From contig NZ_BMSK01000030.1 in assembly GCF_014649115.1 (NCBI RefSeq), positions 26,201 to 90,200 on the forward strand: 64,000 nucleotides of DNA, written 5' to 3'. The translations under genes were made by a program, and so were the position numbers. The stretch is from Streptomyces eurythermus. Its GTDB lineage: Bacteria; Actinomycetota; Actinomycetes; Streptomycetales; Streptomycetaceae. Positions 42,900 through 50,823 of this stretch are shown one piece after another. The notes under the pieces were generated by a model. That model was not told where the DNA came from and did no database searches. It saw only the letters and a program-made list of their open reading frames with translations. Numbering within the stretch: position 1 is the stretch's first letter; each line of letters starts with the position of its first letter.

Positions 42900-43616
42900 G
42901 GAATGCCTTCCGGTGACGGACACAGGACCCCTCCGGAACTCCAGCAGAGGACTCACCGGAGAAGATAGGCGAGGGCAGTCCGCGACGACCAGGCCGTCGG
43001 CGCAGCGGCCCTTCACACGCCGGCACCGTTTGGGCGTCTGTTCCACGAAGCAGCGCTCGATAGCCGCAGAACGGCCACGAATCCTCGGCTGTCCGGAAGG
43101 CGCTGGACAGTGCCGAACGCCGATCCCGGCATGGCGCCATGGCCGATGACGGTGGTGCGGTCGCCGACACCCGCCCATGCCCCCGCAGGGCTGCGCGGAG
43201 TGATGGTGTCCCTCCAGGGGAGTTGCGTTCAAGGGGGGAATCACTCGTGGATCATCGCCCGGTCGCCGAGGCCATCGAGACGGCCATGCGCCTGCCGATG
43301 CACGACCAGCACGCGTTCGTTGTGGTCGGCCCGCGCTTCCGGGGTGAGGGCTGCACCGGCCAGACCGTCCCCTGGCCAACCGCTCGGCCCAGGGCTACCT
43401 CCCAAACCGTCGTTCCCCCGGGCCACCGCCGGCCCGCGGGAAGGGACCTTCTGGAGCGGGATGCGTCGTCCCAGGAGGCGTCCGGGCTCCCGGGACCGTA
43501 GAAGGGCCCGACTGCTCAGTATGTGGACCATGGGCTTGAGCCTGGGCCGTCGCCCGACCACGAAGCCGCGCGACGAGGCACCGCGGTCACGGCGGGGGAG
43601 GCTCCGGAAGCACCGC
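42900..43616. other. 717-base stretch without a supported gene
   Basis: Frames on either strand are Arg/Pro-rich or lack ribosome sites. A plus-strand segment near 43245-43340 reads VAEAIETAMRLPMHDQHAFV and VVGPRFRGEGC, mildly protein-like, with no family. Confidence 0.4.
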
Positions 43617-43844
43617 TCACGGGCGTGGCCCGATCAGTCGTTGCCCGGCACGTACGGAGATCGCTGTCGCCGGGCAGGAGTCCGCGGCGTCCAGCGCGCG
43701 TTCGTCCTCGGGGATGTCCGCGGCGAGCGGCTCCGCCAGGCCCTCGTCGTCCAGCCGGTACAGCTCGGGTGCGATACCGGCGCACATGCCCGATCCCATG
43801 CACAGGGCGCGGTCCACCCCGGTCGTCCAGGACACCGCCCTCAC
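43617..43844 (-). CDS. [3Fe-4S] ferredoxin, P450 redox partner
   Basis: 75 residues from a GTG overlapping the P450 stop by 4 bases (GTGA). Cysteines 15, 21 and 57 (RALCMGSGMCAG ... DSCPATA) are the three ligands of the [3Fe-4S] cluster in P450-associated ferredoxins of Streptomyces (CxxxxxC ... CP), with Gly-Ser-Gly-Met in the loop. Acidic middle region (LDDEGLAEPLAADIPEDERALDAADS) suits docking to a reductase. Strict coupling to the P450 indicates a dedicated electron donor. A ferredoxin reductase is not encoded nearby. Confidence 0.93.
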   Translation of the reverse strand: MRAVSWTTGVDRALCMGSGMCAGIAPELYRLDDEGLAEPLAADIPEDERALDAADSCPATAISVRAGQRLIGPRP

Positions 43845-45031
43845 CACCCCACCGGCATCTCGCGCGGACCACGGACCAGCATCTGGTCCTTCCACCGCAC
43901 GTCGCCCGCGAGACGCAGACCGGGGAAGCGTTCGAGCAGGGCCCCCAGAGCCTCCTGAAGCTCCAGCCTGGCGAGCGGTGCGCCGAGACAGTGGTGCACC
44001 CCGTGCCCGAACCCGAGATGCTGGACGCCGGTCCGGGTGATGTCGAGCCGGCCGGGGTCCGCGAACTTCAGCGCGTCGCGGTTGGCGGCGCCGATCGCGA
44101 CCAGGACGGGCTCACCGGCACGGACGAGGGTACCGCCGACCTCCACGTCCTCGGTGGCGTACCTGGGGAAGCTCGCGCCGCTGCCCAGGGGCACGAAGCG
44201 CATGAGTTCCTCGACCGCGCCGTGCAGCAGCTCGGGACTCTTGCGGAGGATCTCCATCTGCTCAGGGTGGTCGAGCAGCGTGTACACGAAGTTGGGGATC
44301 TGTGTGGCCGTCGTCTCGTGACCGGCGATGAGGATGCCGTCGCACAGATCGACCAGTTCCAGTTCGCTCAGCCGGTCACCGGTGTCACGCGCCTCGATCA
44401 GGCCCGTCATCAGGTCGGGCCGCGGGTTGCGCCGGTGGTCCGCCACCAGTCCGGTCATGTAGGCCCGCAGTTCCTGCCTGTTGCGTTCTGACTCCTCAGC
44501 CGTCAGGGAGCTGGTGGAGAGCGCCGCGTCGCTCCAGGCCCGAAACCTGGGGCGGTCCTCCTCCGGCACTCCCAGCATGCGGCAGATGACGGCGACCGGG
44601 ATCGGCAGCGCGTAGTGTTCCACGAGGTCGGCGGGCTGCCCCATGGCCTCCATCTCGTCGAGCAGCCGGTGCGCCAGATCCCGGACCGCCGGACGCAGTT
44701 TCTCCACTTGGTGCACGGTGAACGCCTTCGCCACCAGCGTGCGCAGCCGCGTGTGGCCGGGCGGGTCCATGCTGAGGATGCCGCTGTCCTGGCTGCCCTC
44801 CGAATGACGTGGTGCGTCGTGCCGCAGCGCCTCCGCCCTGCTGAAGCGGCGGTCACCCAGAACCAGGCGCGCGTCGGCATACCGGGTGACCAGCCAGGCG
44901 GGCTCCCCGTACGCCAGACGCACGCGAATCAGGCCCGGTTCCTCCAGCGCCGCCTGGTACGCGTCCGCCAGGCTCAGGCCGTCGGGCTCGTTGAACGGAT
45001 AGGGGACGGGCTGTTCGGCCGTGACCGTCAT
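43841..45031 (-). CDS. Cytochrome P450
   Basis: 396 residues, ATG after GGGAGG. All core elements are present: helix C WxxxR replaced by HTRLRTLV, AGHETT at residues 236-241 (oxygen activation), ExxR at 275-278 (VEELMR), FPRYATEDVEVGG, and the heme loop FGHGVHHCLG with ligand Cys348. The layout and LPIPVAVICRMLGVPEEDRPRF put it among the CYP105/CYP107-like actinobacterial P450s that hydroxylate natural products or xenobiotics. It is co-translated with its ferredoxin. No biosynthetic core enzymes flank it, so the substrate is unknown. The fossil P450 at 3.8-4.3 kb is a different gene. Confidence 0.96.
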   Translation of the reverse strand: MTVTAEQPVPYPFNEPDGLSLADAYQAALEEPGLIRVRLAYGEPAWLVTRYADARLVLGDRRFSRAEALRHDAPRHSEGSQDSGILSMDPPGHTRLRTLVAKAFTVHQVEKLRPAVRDLAHRLLDEMEAMGQPADLVEHYALPIPVAVICRMLGVPEEDRPRFRAWSDAALSTSSLTAEESERNRQELRAYMTGLVADHRRNPRPDLMTGLIEARDTGDRLSELELVDLCDGILIAGHETTATQIPNFVYTLLDHPEQMEILRKSPELLHGAVEELMRFVPLGSGASFPRYATEDVEVGGTLVRAGEPVLVAIGAANRDALKFADPGRLDITRTGVQHLGFGHGVHHCLGAPLARLELQEALGALLERFPGLRLAGDVRWKDQMLVRGPREMPVGW

Positions 45032-45811
45032 GGCGTGACCTCCCTGTCGCTCGGTGGATGCCACTCGATGATCACGGCCGCTCACCGGCGTCGGCAACAG
45101 CGCTTTGTCAGCCACCGGACGGCCCCTCGTGGCAGCGCCGCCGGACGATGGGGGTCCCTGCCGCCGGACGCCTGCACCTCAGCGTTACGTGCCCTTGTGG
45201 ACCACCACCGTCCAGCCCGCGCCGACCACGTCGCCCTGGCCGAGAATCGGCTTCCCAGGCGGCAGGGCTCGCGCGGCCGGCTACGGTTCCCGCTTCGCCG
45301 CCGTGCGCGTCCGCCCGGCTGGCAAGGCCGTCGAGAGTCCCATCCGGGCGCAGTACCGGTCACGCGCCGGCTGGTGAACCGCGCCTTCAAGGACGGGCAG
45401 TGGCTGGCCGATAGCTGGGGCGTGCACTCGCTTTCTGTGTTCTTGGGTCGTCGCCCTCTCGCCTGGCGTCTGCTGGGGCCAGCCGGGCTGTCCGCCGTCC
45501 TGCTGTGGGCACTCACGCAGGCTCCGGCGGCCCGGCCGGCCGAGGTCGTCGCGCCGCGCCCGGCGGCGGCCGTGGACGAGAACAAGGCCGTGGCGCGTTG
45601 AACGTCAGGGCGATTACCCGCTCGCGCGTACGGATCACCCGGTTCTCCGATCCGACTTGCGGGAGCGCGCCGTCACTTTCGGCTCCCGGCCGCGGCCCGT
45701 CTCGGGATCGCGGCCGCCAACGCCGCCGACACAGCCCTGGACCTGGACCACCACGACCGAGGGGCCCAGGTGACCGACGGCATGAGGTGCGCCCTCGACG
45801 GGGCCGCCTGA
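45032..45811. other. 780-base stretch with possible decayed coding pieces
   Basis: Plus-strand text at 45360-45600 reads RRLVNRAFKDGQWLADSWGV and LLGPAGLSAVLLWALTQAPA, and at 45690-45809 ARLGIAAANAADTALDLDHH and DRGAQVTDGMRCALDGAA before a stop. Both look like ends of lost small genes. No start, ribosome site or family can be given. Confidence 0.4.
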
Positions 45812-46120
45812 TCAGAGGTGGGTGATCAAGAGGCTGTGGGTGACCAGGGCCGGGTGGAAGTCCACGGGGCGCGTTGCCTCACCCAGCTTGATTCCCTGGC
45901 AGCCGTAGTCGCTGAACAGGGTGGCCTTGTAACCCGGGGTGACGTTCACCTTGGTGATCATGCCGTCGATGCCGAAGCAACCGGTTGTCCCACCCACCCA
46001 CCTCGTGGTGCCGTCGGTCCTGGTGACGACCACGAACGGGGGTGTGTCGGAGACGGGCGGGGCGGCGGCAACGCCAAGCAGGGCGAACGACAGCAACCCG
46101 GTCCGGGCAAGAGTCCTCAT
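45812..46120 (-). CDS. Small secreted protein, crystallin/peptidase-inhibitor-like fold
   Basis: 102 residues. MRTLARTGLLSFALLGVAAAPPVSD is a Sec signal with probable cleavage near residue 20. The mature 80 residues contain two cysteines (TTGCFGIDG and DYGCQGIKLG) and a beta-rich pattern (ITKVNVTPGYKATLFSDYGCQG) like the beta-gamma-crystallin-type small secreted proteins and I36-family inhibitors of Streptomyces. The likeness is moderate and the activity unknown. The gene is monocistronic on the minus strand. Confidence 0.75.
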   Translation of the reverse strand: MRTLARTGLLSFALLGVAAAPPVSDTPPFVVVTRTDGTTRWVGGTTGCFGIDGMITKVNVTPGYKATLFSDYGCQGIKLGEATRPVDFHPALVTHSLLITHL

Positions 46121-46593
46121 GATCGAAAGAACGAGAAGCGAAGCGCCGGGTCACTGCTCCATGGGACGAGCCAGCTGTCCGTTTCGCGGATCGCCGGGTC
46201 CGGCGCCGACGGGACGCGCTGGGGCCTGAGCGTCGACAGCGACGAGGAAGCCGCCCTGTCCCGGATCCTGAGCCGCTGCCCGAACGCGCCGTTGACCGTC
46301 ACCCTCGCCCGGTAGGGCCACGCTGTTGCGGCCTAAGGGGTGCTCCAGGTACGGCGGTTCGCGCGTTCCTTGTCCAGGTCTGCTACCCGGCCCATTTCTC
46401 CTGCCACGGCGCCTTCCGGCCGCCGGTCAGCAGGGCCAGGCCGTGCCCGAGCGGAAGGCAGGCGGCTGGTTCTCCCGCTTCCGCAGGCGACGCACCCGCA
46501 CAGCGGGACCGGTCCCGAAGTCACCGCACCACCGGGCGGGACGGACGGGCCCATCCGACGTCGACAGCCCACCGGATCCCCTACACAGGCCAC
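46121..46593. other. 473-base stretch; one coding-like tail
   Basis: At 46170-46315 plus, SQLSVSRIAGSGADGTRWGL, SVDSDEEAALSRILSRCPNA and PLTVTLAR end at a stop, looking like the C-terminus of a lost protein. The remainder shows nothing I can support. Confidence 0.4.
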
Positions 46594-47055
46594 ATGAGAC
46601 GCAGCCGGGAAGAGGCCGCATCCCAGGATCTGCCGGGCGACCTGTGGCACGCCCTGTCCCAGCTCCAGCACACCCATCCCGCCCCCGTGGGCCGCGTCGG
46701 GTCGCTCGCCCGCCCGGCCGGATGGCTGTCCTTCGCCGCGGCCGCCGACACCGTCCTCGCGGCCCGCGTGCAGCTGTCCGGCGCGGAGACGATGCACGAA
46801 CTCTGCGAGACGCTCCGTGCGATCACCGGCGGCATGCACGCCCAGTTCACCGGCCCCGGCGTCGCGCTGGAGGTCACGCTCGGCAGACGGCAGGAACTCC
46901 CGATCCACGCGGCGCACACCGCGGGCCTTACCCGGCTCTTCCGTCACGCGGCCGGCACCATCGATGCCCGCACGCCGGGGGGAGGCCGGTGCTTCCACTG
47001 CGGCGGGACCGGGCACGTCCGGCCGTTGTGGGAGCCGGCTGCCGGGCACGCGTGA
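46594..47055 (+). CDS. Hypothetical protein with C-terminal zinc-finger-like motif
   Basis: 153 residues with normal codon bias. GDLWHALSQLQHTHPAPVGR, ADTVLAARVQLSGAETMHELCETLRAITGG and VALEVTLGRRQELPIHAAHTAGLTRLFRHAAGT form a helical body. The end has CFHCGGTGHVRPLWE, a CxxC...H set resembling a zinc knuckle or rubredoxin-like turn. No known family. No signal peptide. The ATG has no clear ribosome site. It is probably cytoplasmic and may bind nucleic acid or protein through the zinc motif, which is speculation. Confidence 0.6.
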   Translation: MRRSREEAASQDLPGDLWHALSQLQHTHPAPVGRVGSLARPAGWLSFAAAADTVLAARVQLSGAETMHELCETLRAITGGMHAQFTGPGVALEVTLGRRQELPIHAAHTAGLTRLFRHAAGTIDARTPGGGRCFHCGGTGHVRPLWEPAAGHA

Positions 47056-47136
47056 GCGATACGCAAGAGGAACGCCCGCGCCCGGGGCCGTCCTTCTGGA
47101 CGGCGTGGGGCGCGGGCGGGGGAGGGCCCCGAAGGC

Positions 47137-47300
47137 TTACGCCGGTAGGGGTGCACGCTCCGGGCGCAGCGCCGCAAGCGGAGAACGGCGGCCCTCCTCC
47201 ACGGCGCGCAGCTGCTCCCAGTCGACTTCCGGGTGTGCGGCGGGGATCGCGTCGACGGAGGCGGTGATGGTGGTTGCGGTGGGGCAACTGCGGGGACGCA
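47137..47300 (-). pseudogene. C-terminal fragment of an unidentified protein
   Basis: The minus frame reads TATTITASVDAIPAAHPEVD, WEQLRAVEEGRRSPLAALRP, ERAPLPA and TAA. The composition is clearly protein-like, but no start codon precedes it, so only the tail of a gene is left. It lies just downstream of the cellulase stop. Confidence 0.4.
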
Positions 47301-47331
47301 GCTGATGTCGGTTGCGGGGCAGCGGCTGTGG

Positions 47332-49128
47332 TCAGGCCGTGGTGCAGGTCCTGCCGCTGAGGGTGAAGGTGGTCGGGGCAGTGTTCGTGGCGCCCCTGTT
47401 GGCGATGAAACCGAGAGTGACGGAACCGCCGGCGGTGATGGTGTCGGTGTAGGAGGCGGGGATGACGCTCACGGAGCCGCCTGTCTGGGTGGGGGTACCG
47501 CCCCACATGTTGTTGATGGTCTGGCCGTTGGCGAAGGTGAAGCCGAGCGCCCAGTTGCTGACAGCGGCGGCGCCGGTGTTGCGGATGGTGATCTCGCTCT
47601 GGAAGCCGCTTCCCCAGTCACCCACCAAGCGGTAGCTGACGGAGCAGGTGCCCGCTGGGGTGCCGGTGGTAACGGTAACGGTGGCCGAGCGGGTGGAGCG
47701 GTTGCCGGCCGCGTCCTTGGCGTAAACGCCGAAGGTGTAGGCCGTGTTGCCGGACAGCCCTGTGACCGTGGCCCGGTTGGACGTCGAGCCGGCCACCCGC
47801 GTCTCGGTGCCGCCGGTGACACGGACGACGTCGTAGCCGGTGACACCCACGTTGTCCGTGGAGGCCGCCCAGCTCAAGGTCACGGAGTTGGCCGTCACCT
47901 CGGAGGCGGTGGGAGTCCCCGGAGCGGTGGGCGCAGTGGTGTCACCGCCGGGATCACCGGGGGTCTGGCTGAGCAGGTGCGCCTTGAACCCCTCACCGTA
48001 GGTGCTGGTCGGTGTGCCGTTCCAGTCCTCGATGAGCACACTGCCACCGCTGCAACCCCAAGGGTTCCAGGTCCAGGCCGTGTACCCGACCTTGTTGGCG
48101 TCCGCCCAGGCCATCACCTGGTCGATGTAGTCATGGGCGCAGGTGTTCTGACCGATCTCGCCGGCCTGGACCGGCACCTGGGCGGCGACCGTTCCGATGT
48201 TGCTGTCCCAGCACGAGGTGGTCACGCAGCCGTTGAAGTTGTAGGAGTGCCATGAGGCCATCAGATTGCCGGTGGGGTCGGCCGGCTTGAATTCCAGCCA
48301 CCGACTCAGGTTGTTCGTCCACTCCAGACCGCCCGACATGATCACGTTGGTGGCACCGGTGGCGCGTACCGCGTTGACGAGGGTCTGCATGCCGGCGACC
48401 GGGTAGGTGATCCCGGCGCAGGTGCCGCCGTCACGCAGACAGGTCCATGCGGCCGTGGCGTCGGACCAGTTGTTGGCAGCGTCCGGGTACGGCTCGTTGA
48501 ACAGGTCGAAGATGACCGCTCCGTTCCCCTTGAACATCGTGGCCACCTCGGACCAGAACGTGGGGGTGTAGCGCGCGTCCGGCATCGGTTTCTGACAGGT
48601 GGCCGCGACGTCCGGGCAGCCTCCGCCGGGGCCGGTGTACTCGCCCCACGTCCAGTGCAGGTCGAGGATCACGTTGATGCCGTTGGCCACCAGGAGGTCC
48701 GCGTAGGTCTTGACCGCCTGCTGGTATGCCGCCGCGCTGGGCGCTGTCGGAGGTAAGTTCCCGGTGCCCAGCCAGCACTCCTCGTTCAGCGGGATCCGGA
48801 CAGTGTTGATCTTCCATGCCTTCATCGCGTCGACGGCCGCCTGGTCCGTCGGCCCGTCGAATATCTCCTTGCCCTGGACACAGCCGAACTCCCCGCCGGA
48901 CCGGTTGACGCCCAGTGGGCGGAACGTGGAATCGGATCCGGTGACCAGGCGGTTGCCCGACACGTGCAGTGCCGGCGCCGCGGCGACCGCCGATGCCCTG
49001 CCGTCTGCGGCGGACTGACCGGCCGCCGGCGAGGCGACCGCCGAGGCCGGGCCGCCGAATCCGGCCACCGAACCCGCCATAAGCACTCCGGCAACGCCGA
49101 AGGCCCGAAGGGCTCTTCGCATGCTCAT
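47332..49128 (-). CDS. Secreted endoglucanase: GH5 catalytic domain, Fn3, CBM2
   Basis: 598 residues, ATG preceded by AGGGAGAG. Residues 1-30 are a signal peptide (MRRALRAFGVAGVLMAGSVAGFGGPASA). GH5 domain about 53-390: VNRSGGEFGCVQG, NTVRIPLNEECWLG, NVILDLHWTWGEY, FDLFNEP with the acid/base Glu212, SWHSYNFNG, and QAGEIGQ with the nucleophile Glu324. Fn3 module about 398-487 (APGTPTASEVTANSVTLSWAAS). CBM2 about 493-598 (CSVSYRLVGDWGSGFQSEITIRNTG ... ISNW-type WALGFTF ... CTTA), with the usual paired Cys and surface Trp. It hydrolyses beta-1,4-glucan outside the cell, anchored by the CBM. A CebR operator upstream indicates cellobiose induction. Confidence 0.96.
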   Translation of the reverse strand: MSMRRALRAFGVAGVLMAGSVAGFGGPASAVASPAAGQSAADGRASAVAAAPALHVSGNRLVTGSDSTFRPLGVNRSGGEFGCVQGKEIFDGPTDQAAVDAMKAWKINTVRIPLNEECWLGTGNLPPTAPSAAAYQQAVKTYADLLVANGINVILDLHWTWGEYTGPGGGCPDVAATCQKPMPDARYTPTFWSEVATMFKGNGAVIFDLFNEPYPDAANNWSDATAAWTCLRDGGTCAGITYPVAGMQTLVNAVRATGATNVIMSGGLEWTNNLSRWLEFKPADPTGNLMASWHSYNFNGCVTTSCWDSNIGTVAAQVPVQAGEIGQNTCAHDYIDQVMAWADANKVGYTAWTWNPWGCSGGSVLIEDWNGTPTSTYGEGFKAHLLSQTPGDPGGDTTAPTAPGTPTASEVTANSVTLSWAASTDNVGVTGYDVVRVTGGTETRVAGSTSNRATVTGLSGNTAYTFGVYAKDAAGNRSTRSATVTVTTGTPAGTCSVSYRLVGDWGSGFQSEITIRNTGAAAVSNWALGFTFANGQTINNMWGGTPTQTGGSVSVIPASYTDTITAGGSVTLGFIANRGATNTAPTTFTLSGRTCTTA

Positions 49129-49279
49129 CGCACTCTCCCTCAACGCACGTATAGGACCGATCACTCCATATGGCACCGCCCGGCGAGAGACCGGCCTCCA
49201 AGCGGGTTCCACAGGGGGCAATGCGCCTCTACCTGGCTGGATGACCTTCGTACTGCGCATAACGCTGATCCGACGGCTG

Positions 49280-49293
49280 TGGGAGCGCTCCCA
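49280..49293 (-). promoter_or_regulatory. CebR operator
   Basis: TGGGAGCGCTCCCA, the perfect 14-base palindrome bound by the cellobiose-sensing LacI-type repressor CebR in Streptomyces, lies 152 bases upstream of the cellulase ATG. CebR releases it when cello-oligosaccharides bind. Confidence 0.93.
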
Positions 49294-49495
49294 TAGGTAG
49301 TGAGCCTAGATGCGCCGGGCAACCGGACGGAAGCTCTCTGCAGGACTTGTTTCTGACGCCGAACCTTGAGGCTTCGGAGGCGGGCAGAGGGGGGTAGGGC
49401 TGCGTACGGGTGCGCGAGGAAGGATTCACCCGCCCGGGCACGGGCGCCCTCGCGAAGCGCTCCGTCCGGACCCCGCGTTCTGGAAGGCTTGCCGC

Positions 49496-49735
49496 GTGCG
49501 CGAGGACGTGGACGAGGACCTGGCCATGACGTCGTACGCCACCGCACAGCGACCTGGTGACCGGGCCTTCCAGCGCGACGCAACTGCCGTGTGCACGGCG
49601 CCGGACGGCACCCGCGCCTACGCCCTGCTCGACGGCGTCGGCGACACCCCGGCCGTCCGCTCCTGGACCCGTACCGCAGCTCTCCGCCTGGCCCGCGCCG
49701 CCGCCGAGAGCGCGCGTGAGCACGTGCTAGTTGGC
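49496..49735 (+). pseudogene. PP2C-like phosphatase, N-terminal remnant
   Basis: MTSYATAQRPGDRAFQRDAT, AVCTAPDGTRAYALLDGVGD and TPAVRSWTRTAALRLARAAA match the start of Streptomyces PP2C-like proteins: Q-R-D in place of the NED metal site, ALLDGVG for the FAVxDGxGG motif. After REHVLVG (49730) the sequence becomes unrelated, so about 75 of some 230 residues remain. A C-terminal PP2C-like scrap at 16.9 kb could be from a similar gene. Confidence 0.55.
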
Positions 49736-49826
49736 CCATGTGCGCGGTGGTGGCCCGCAAACCCCAGGGGCCCCTTGGCTGGTAGGCCCGCGTAAGCCGC
49801 CAAAGGAACCCGACTACCCTGATCGA

Positions 49827-50576
49827 ATGATTGATGAGGGGGACTTCCGGGTCGGTGACGTGCTGTCGGTTGCTTGCCCCTTCACGGTTACCCGGGTCGT
49901 GCAGGGTGTCACGTGGGGTCATGTGTCGGTGCGATGGCCGTGGTGGGATATCGACACCGAGAACGAGTTCGCGCGCTGGAACGGGGTCGTCGCCCTCGGC
50001 GTGAACAGCGGCGGGAGCTTCTCGCCTGAGGTGGAGGCCGAGCTCTTTCGAACGGACCCCCCGCCCGAACAGCTGAAGGCGGGAGACCTCTGCCGGGTCG
50101 GCGTGCCGCCCACCGTCGTGCACGTGACGGACGTCGAACACCACGACCCCCCGCTGGAGACGGCCTGGCTGCCACATCCCACCCAGACCGTGACCGTGCT
50201 GCCCCGAGGTCTGTCCTATCGCGAGTTCCCGGACGAGAGCCATCTCGATGGCTCGGGGTACACCATCCACCCTGGCGATGGGATTCCCTTCACCTTCGAA
50301 CTGTTGATGCGCCCATACGCGTCCCTCCAGGTGGGCGACGAGGTCGCCGATGCCGTCGGCCGGGCCTGGCGGTTCGGCGGGCCCTGGGACTGGACCGCCT
50401 TCGACGGGGAGCCGGCTGGCGCCGGCCCTGCGTGGCCACTCGTCCTGCTCACCCGAGCAGGAACGCCGTGCTCCGTCGAGGACGCCGAGGCGGTGGCTGC
50501 GAGTACGGCGACAGGTTCGCACCAGAAGACGATCCGAGACTGGATGGCACTCACCGCGGCCTCGCCCACACCCTGA
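49827..50576 (+). CDS. Hypothetical protein, 249 residues
   Basis: A full frame: MIDEGDFRVGDVLSVACPFTVTRVVQGVTWGHVSVRWPWWDID, a middle rich in beta-strand residues (PTVVHVTDVEHHDPPLETAWLPHPTQTVTVLPRGLSYREFPDE), and FGGPWDWTAFDGEPAGAGPAWPLVLLTRAG. No signal peptide or membrane segment. I do not recognise the family. The all-beta look and its place beside toxin/immunity-type genes make an immunity-like role conceivable but unsupported. No ribosome site is clear, and codon use is normal. Confidence 0.65.
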   Translation: MIDEGDFRVGDVLSVACPFTVTRVVQGVTWGHVSVRWPWWDIDTENEFARWNGVVALGVNSGGSFSPEVEAELFRTDPPPEQLKAGDLCRVGVPPTVVHVTDVEHHDPPLETAWLPHPTQTVTVLPRGLSYREFPDESHLDGSGYTIHPGDGIPFTFELLMRPYASLQVGDEVADAVGRAWRFGGPWDWTAFDGEPAGAGPAWPLVLLTRAGTPCSVEDAEAVAASTATGSHQKTIRDWMALTAASPTP

Positions 50577-50823
50577 CCCATCCGGACGCCTGCCGCATCT
50601 CTGCCGTGGCTGAGCGAGGACCCGGCCCCCCCGGGCCAACTATCGTGCACGGTCACATCAAGCATTCCGTGACGAAGGCTGAAGTCACGCCCCCGTGGCT
50701 GCGGTGGAGAAGCCACATGGGTGTGTCACCGCCGCCTGGCGGGCCACGGCAGTGATGTGACTGTCGTGGGAACTGACGCTCCGGAGGCGAGGGGGGCAGC
50801 GATATGAGCACCCGCCAGCCCCG

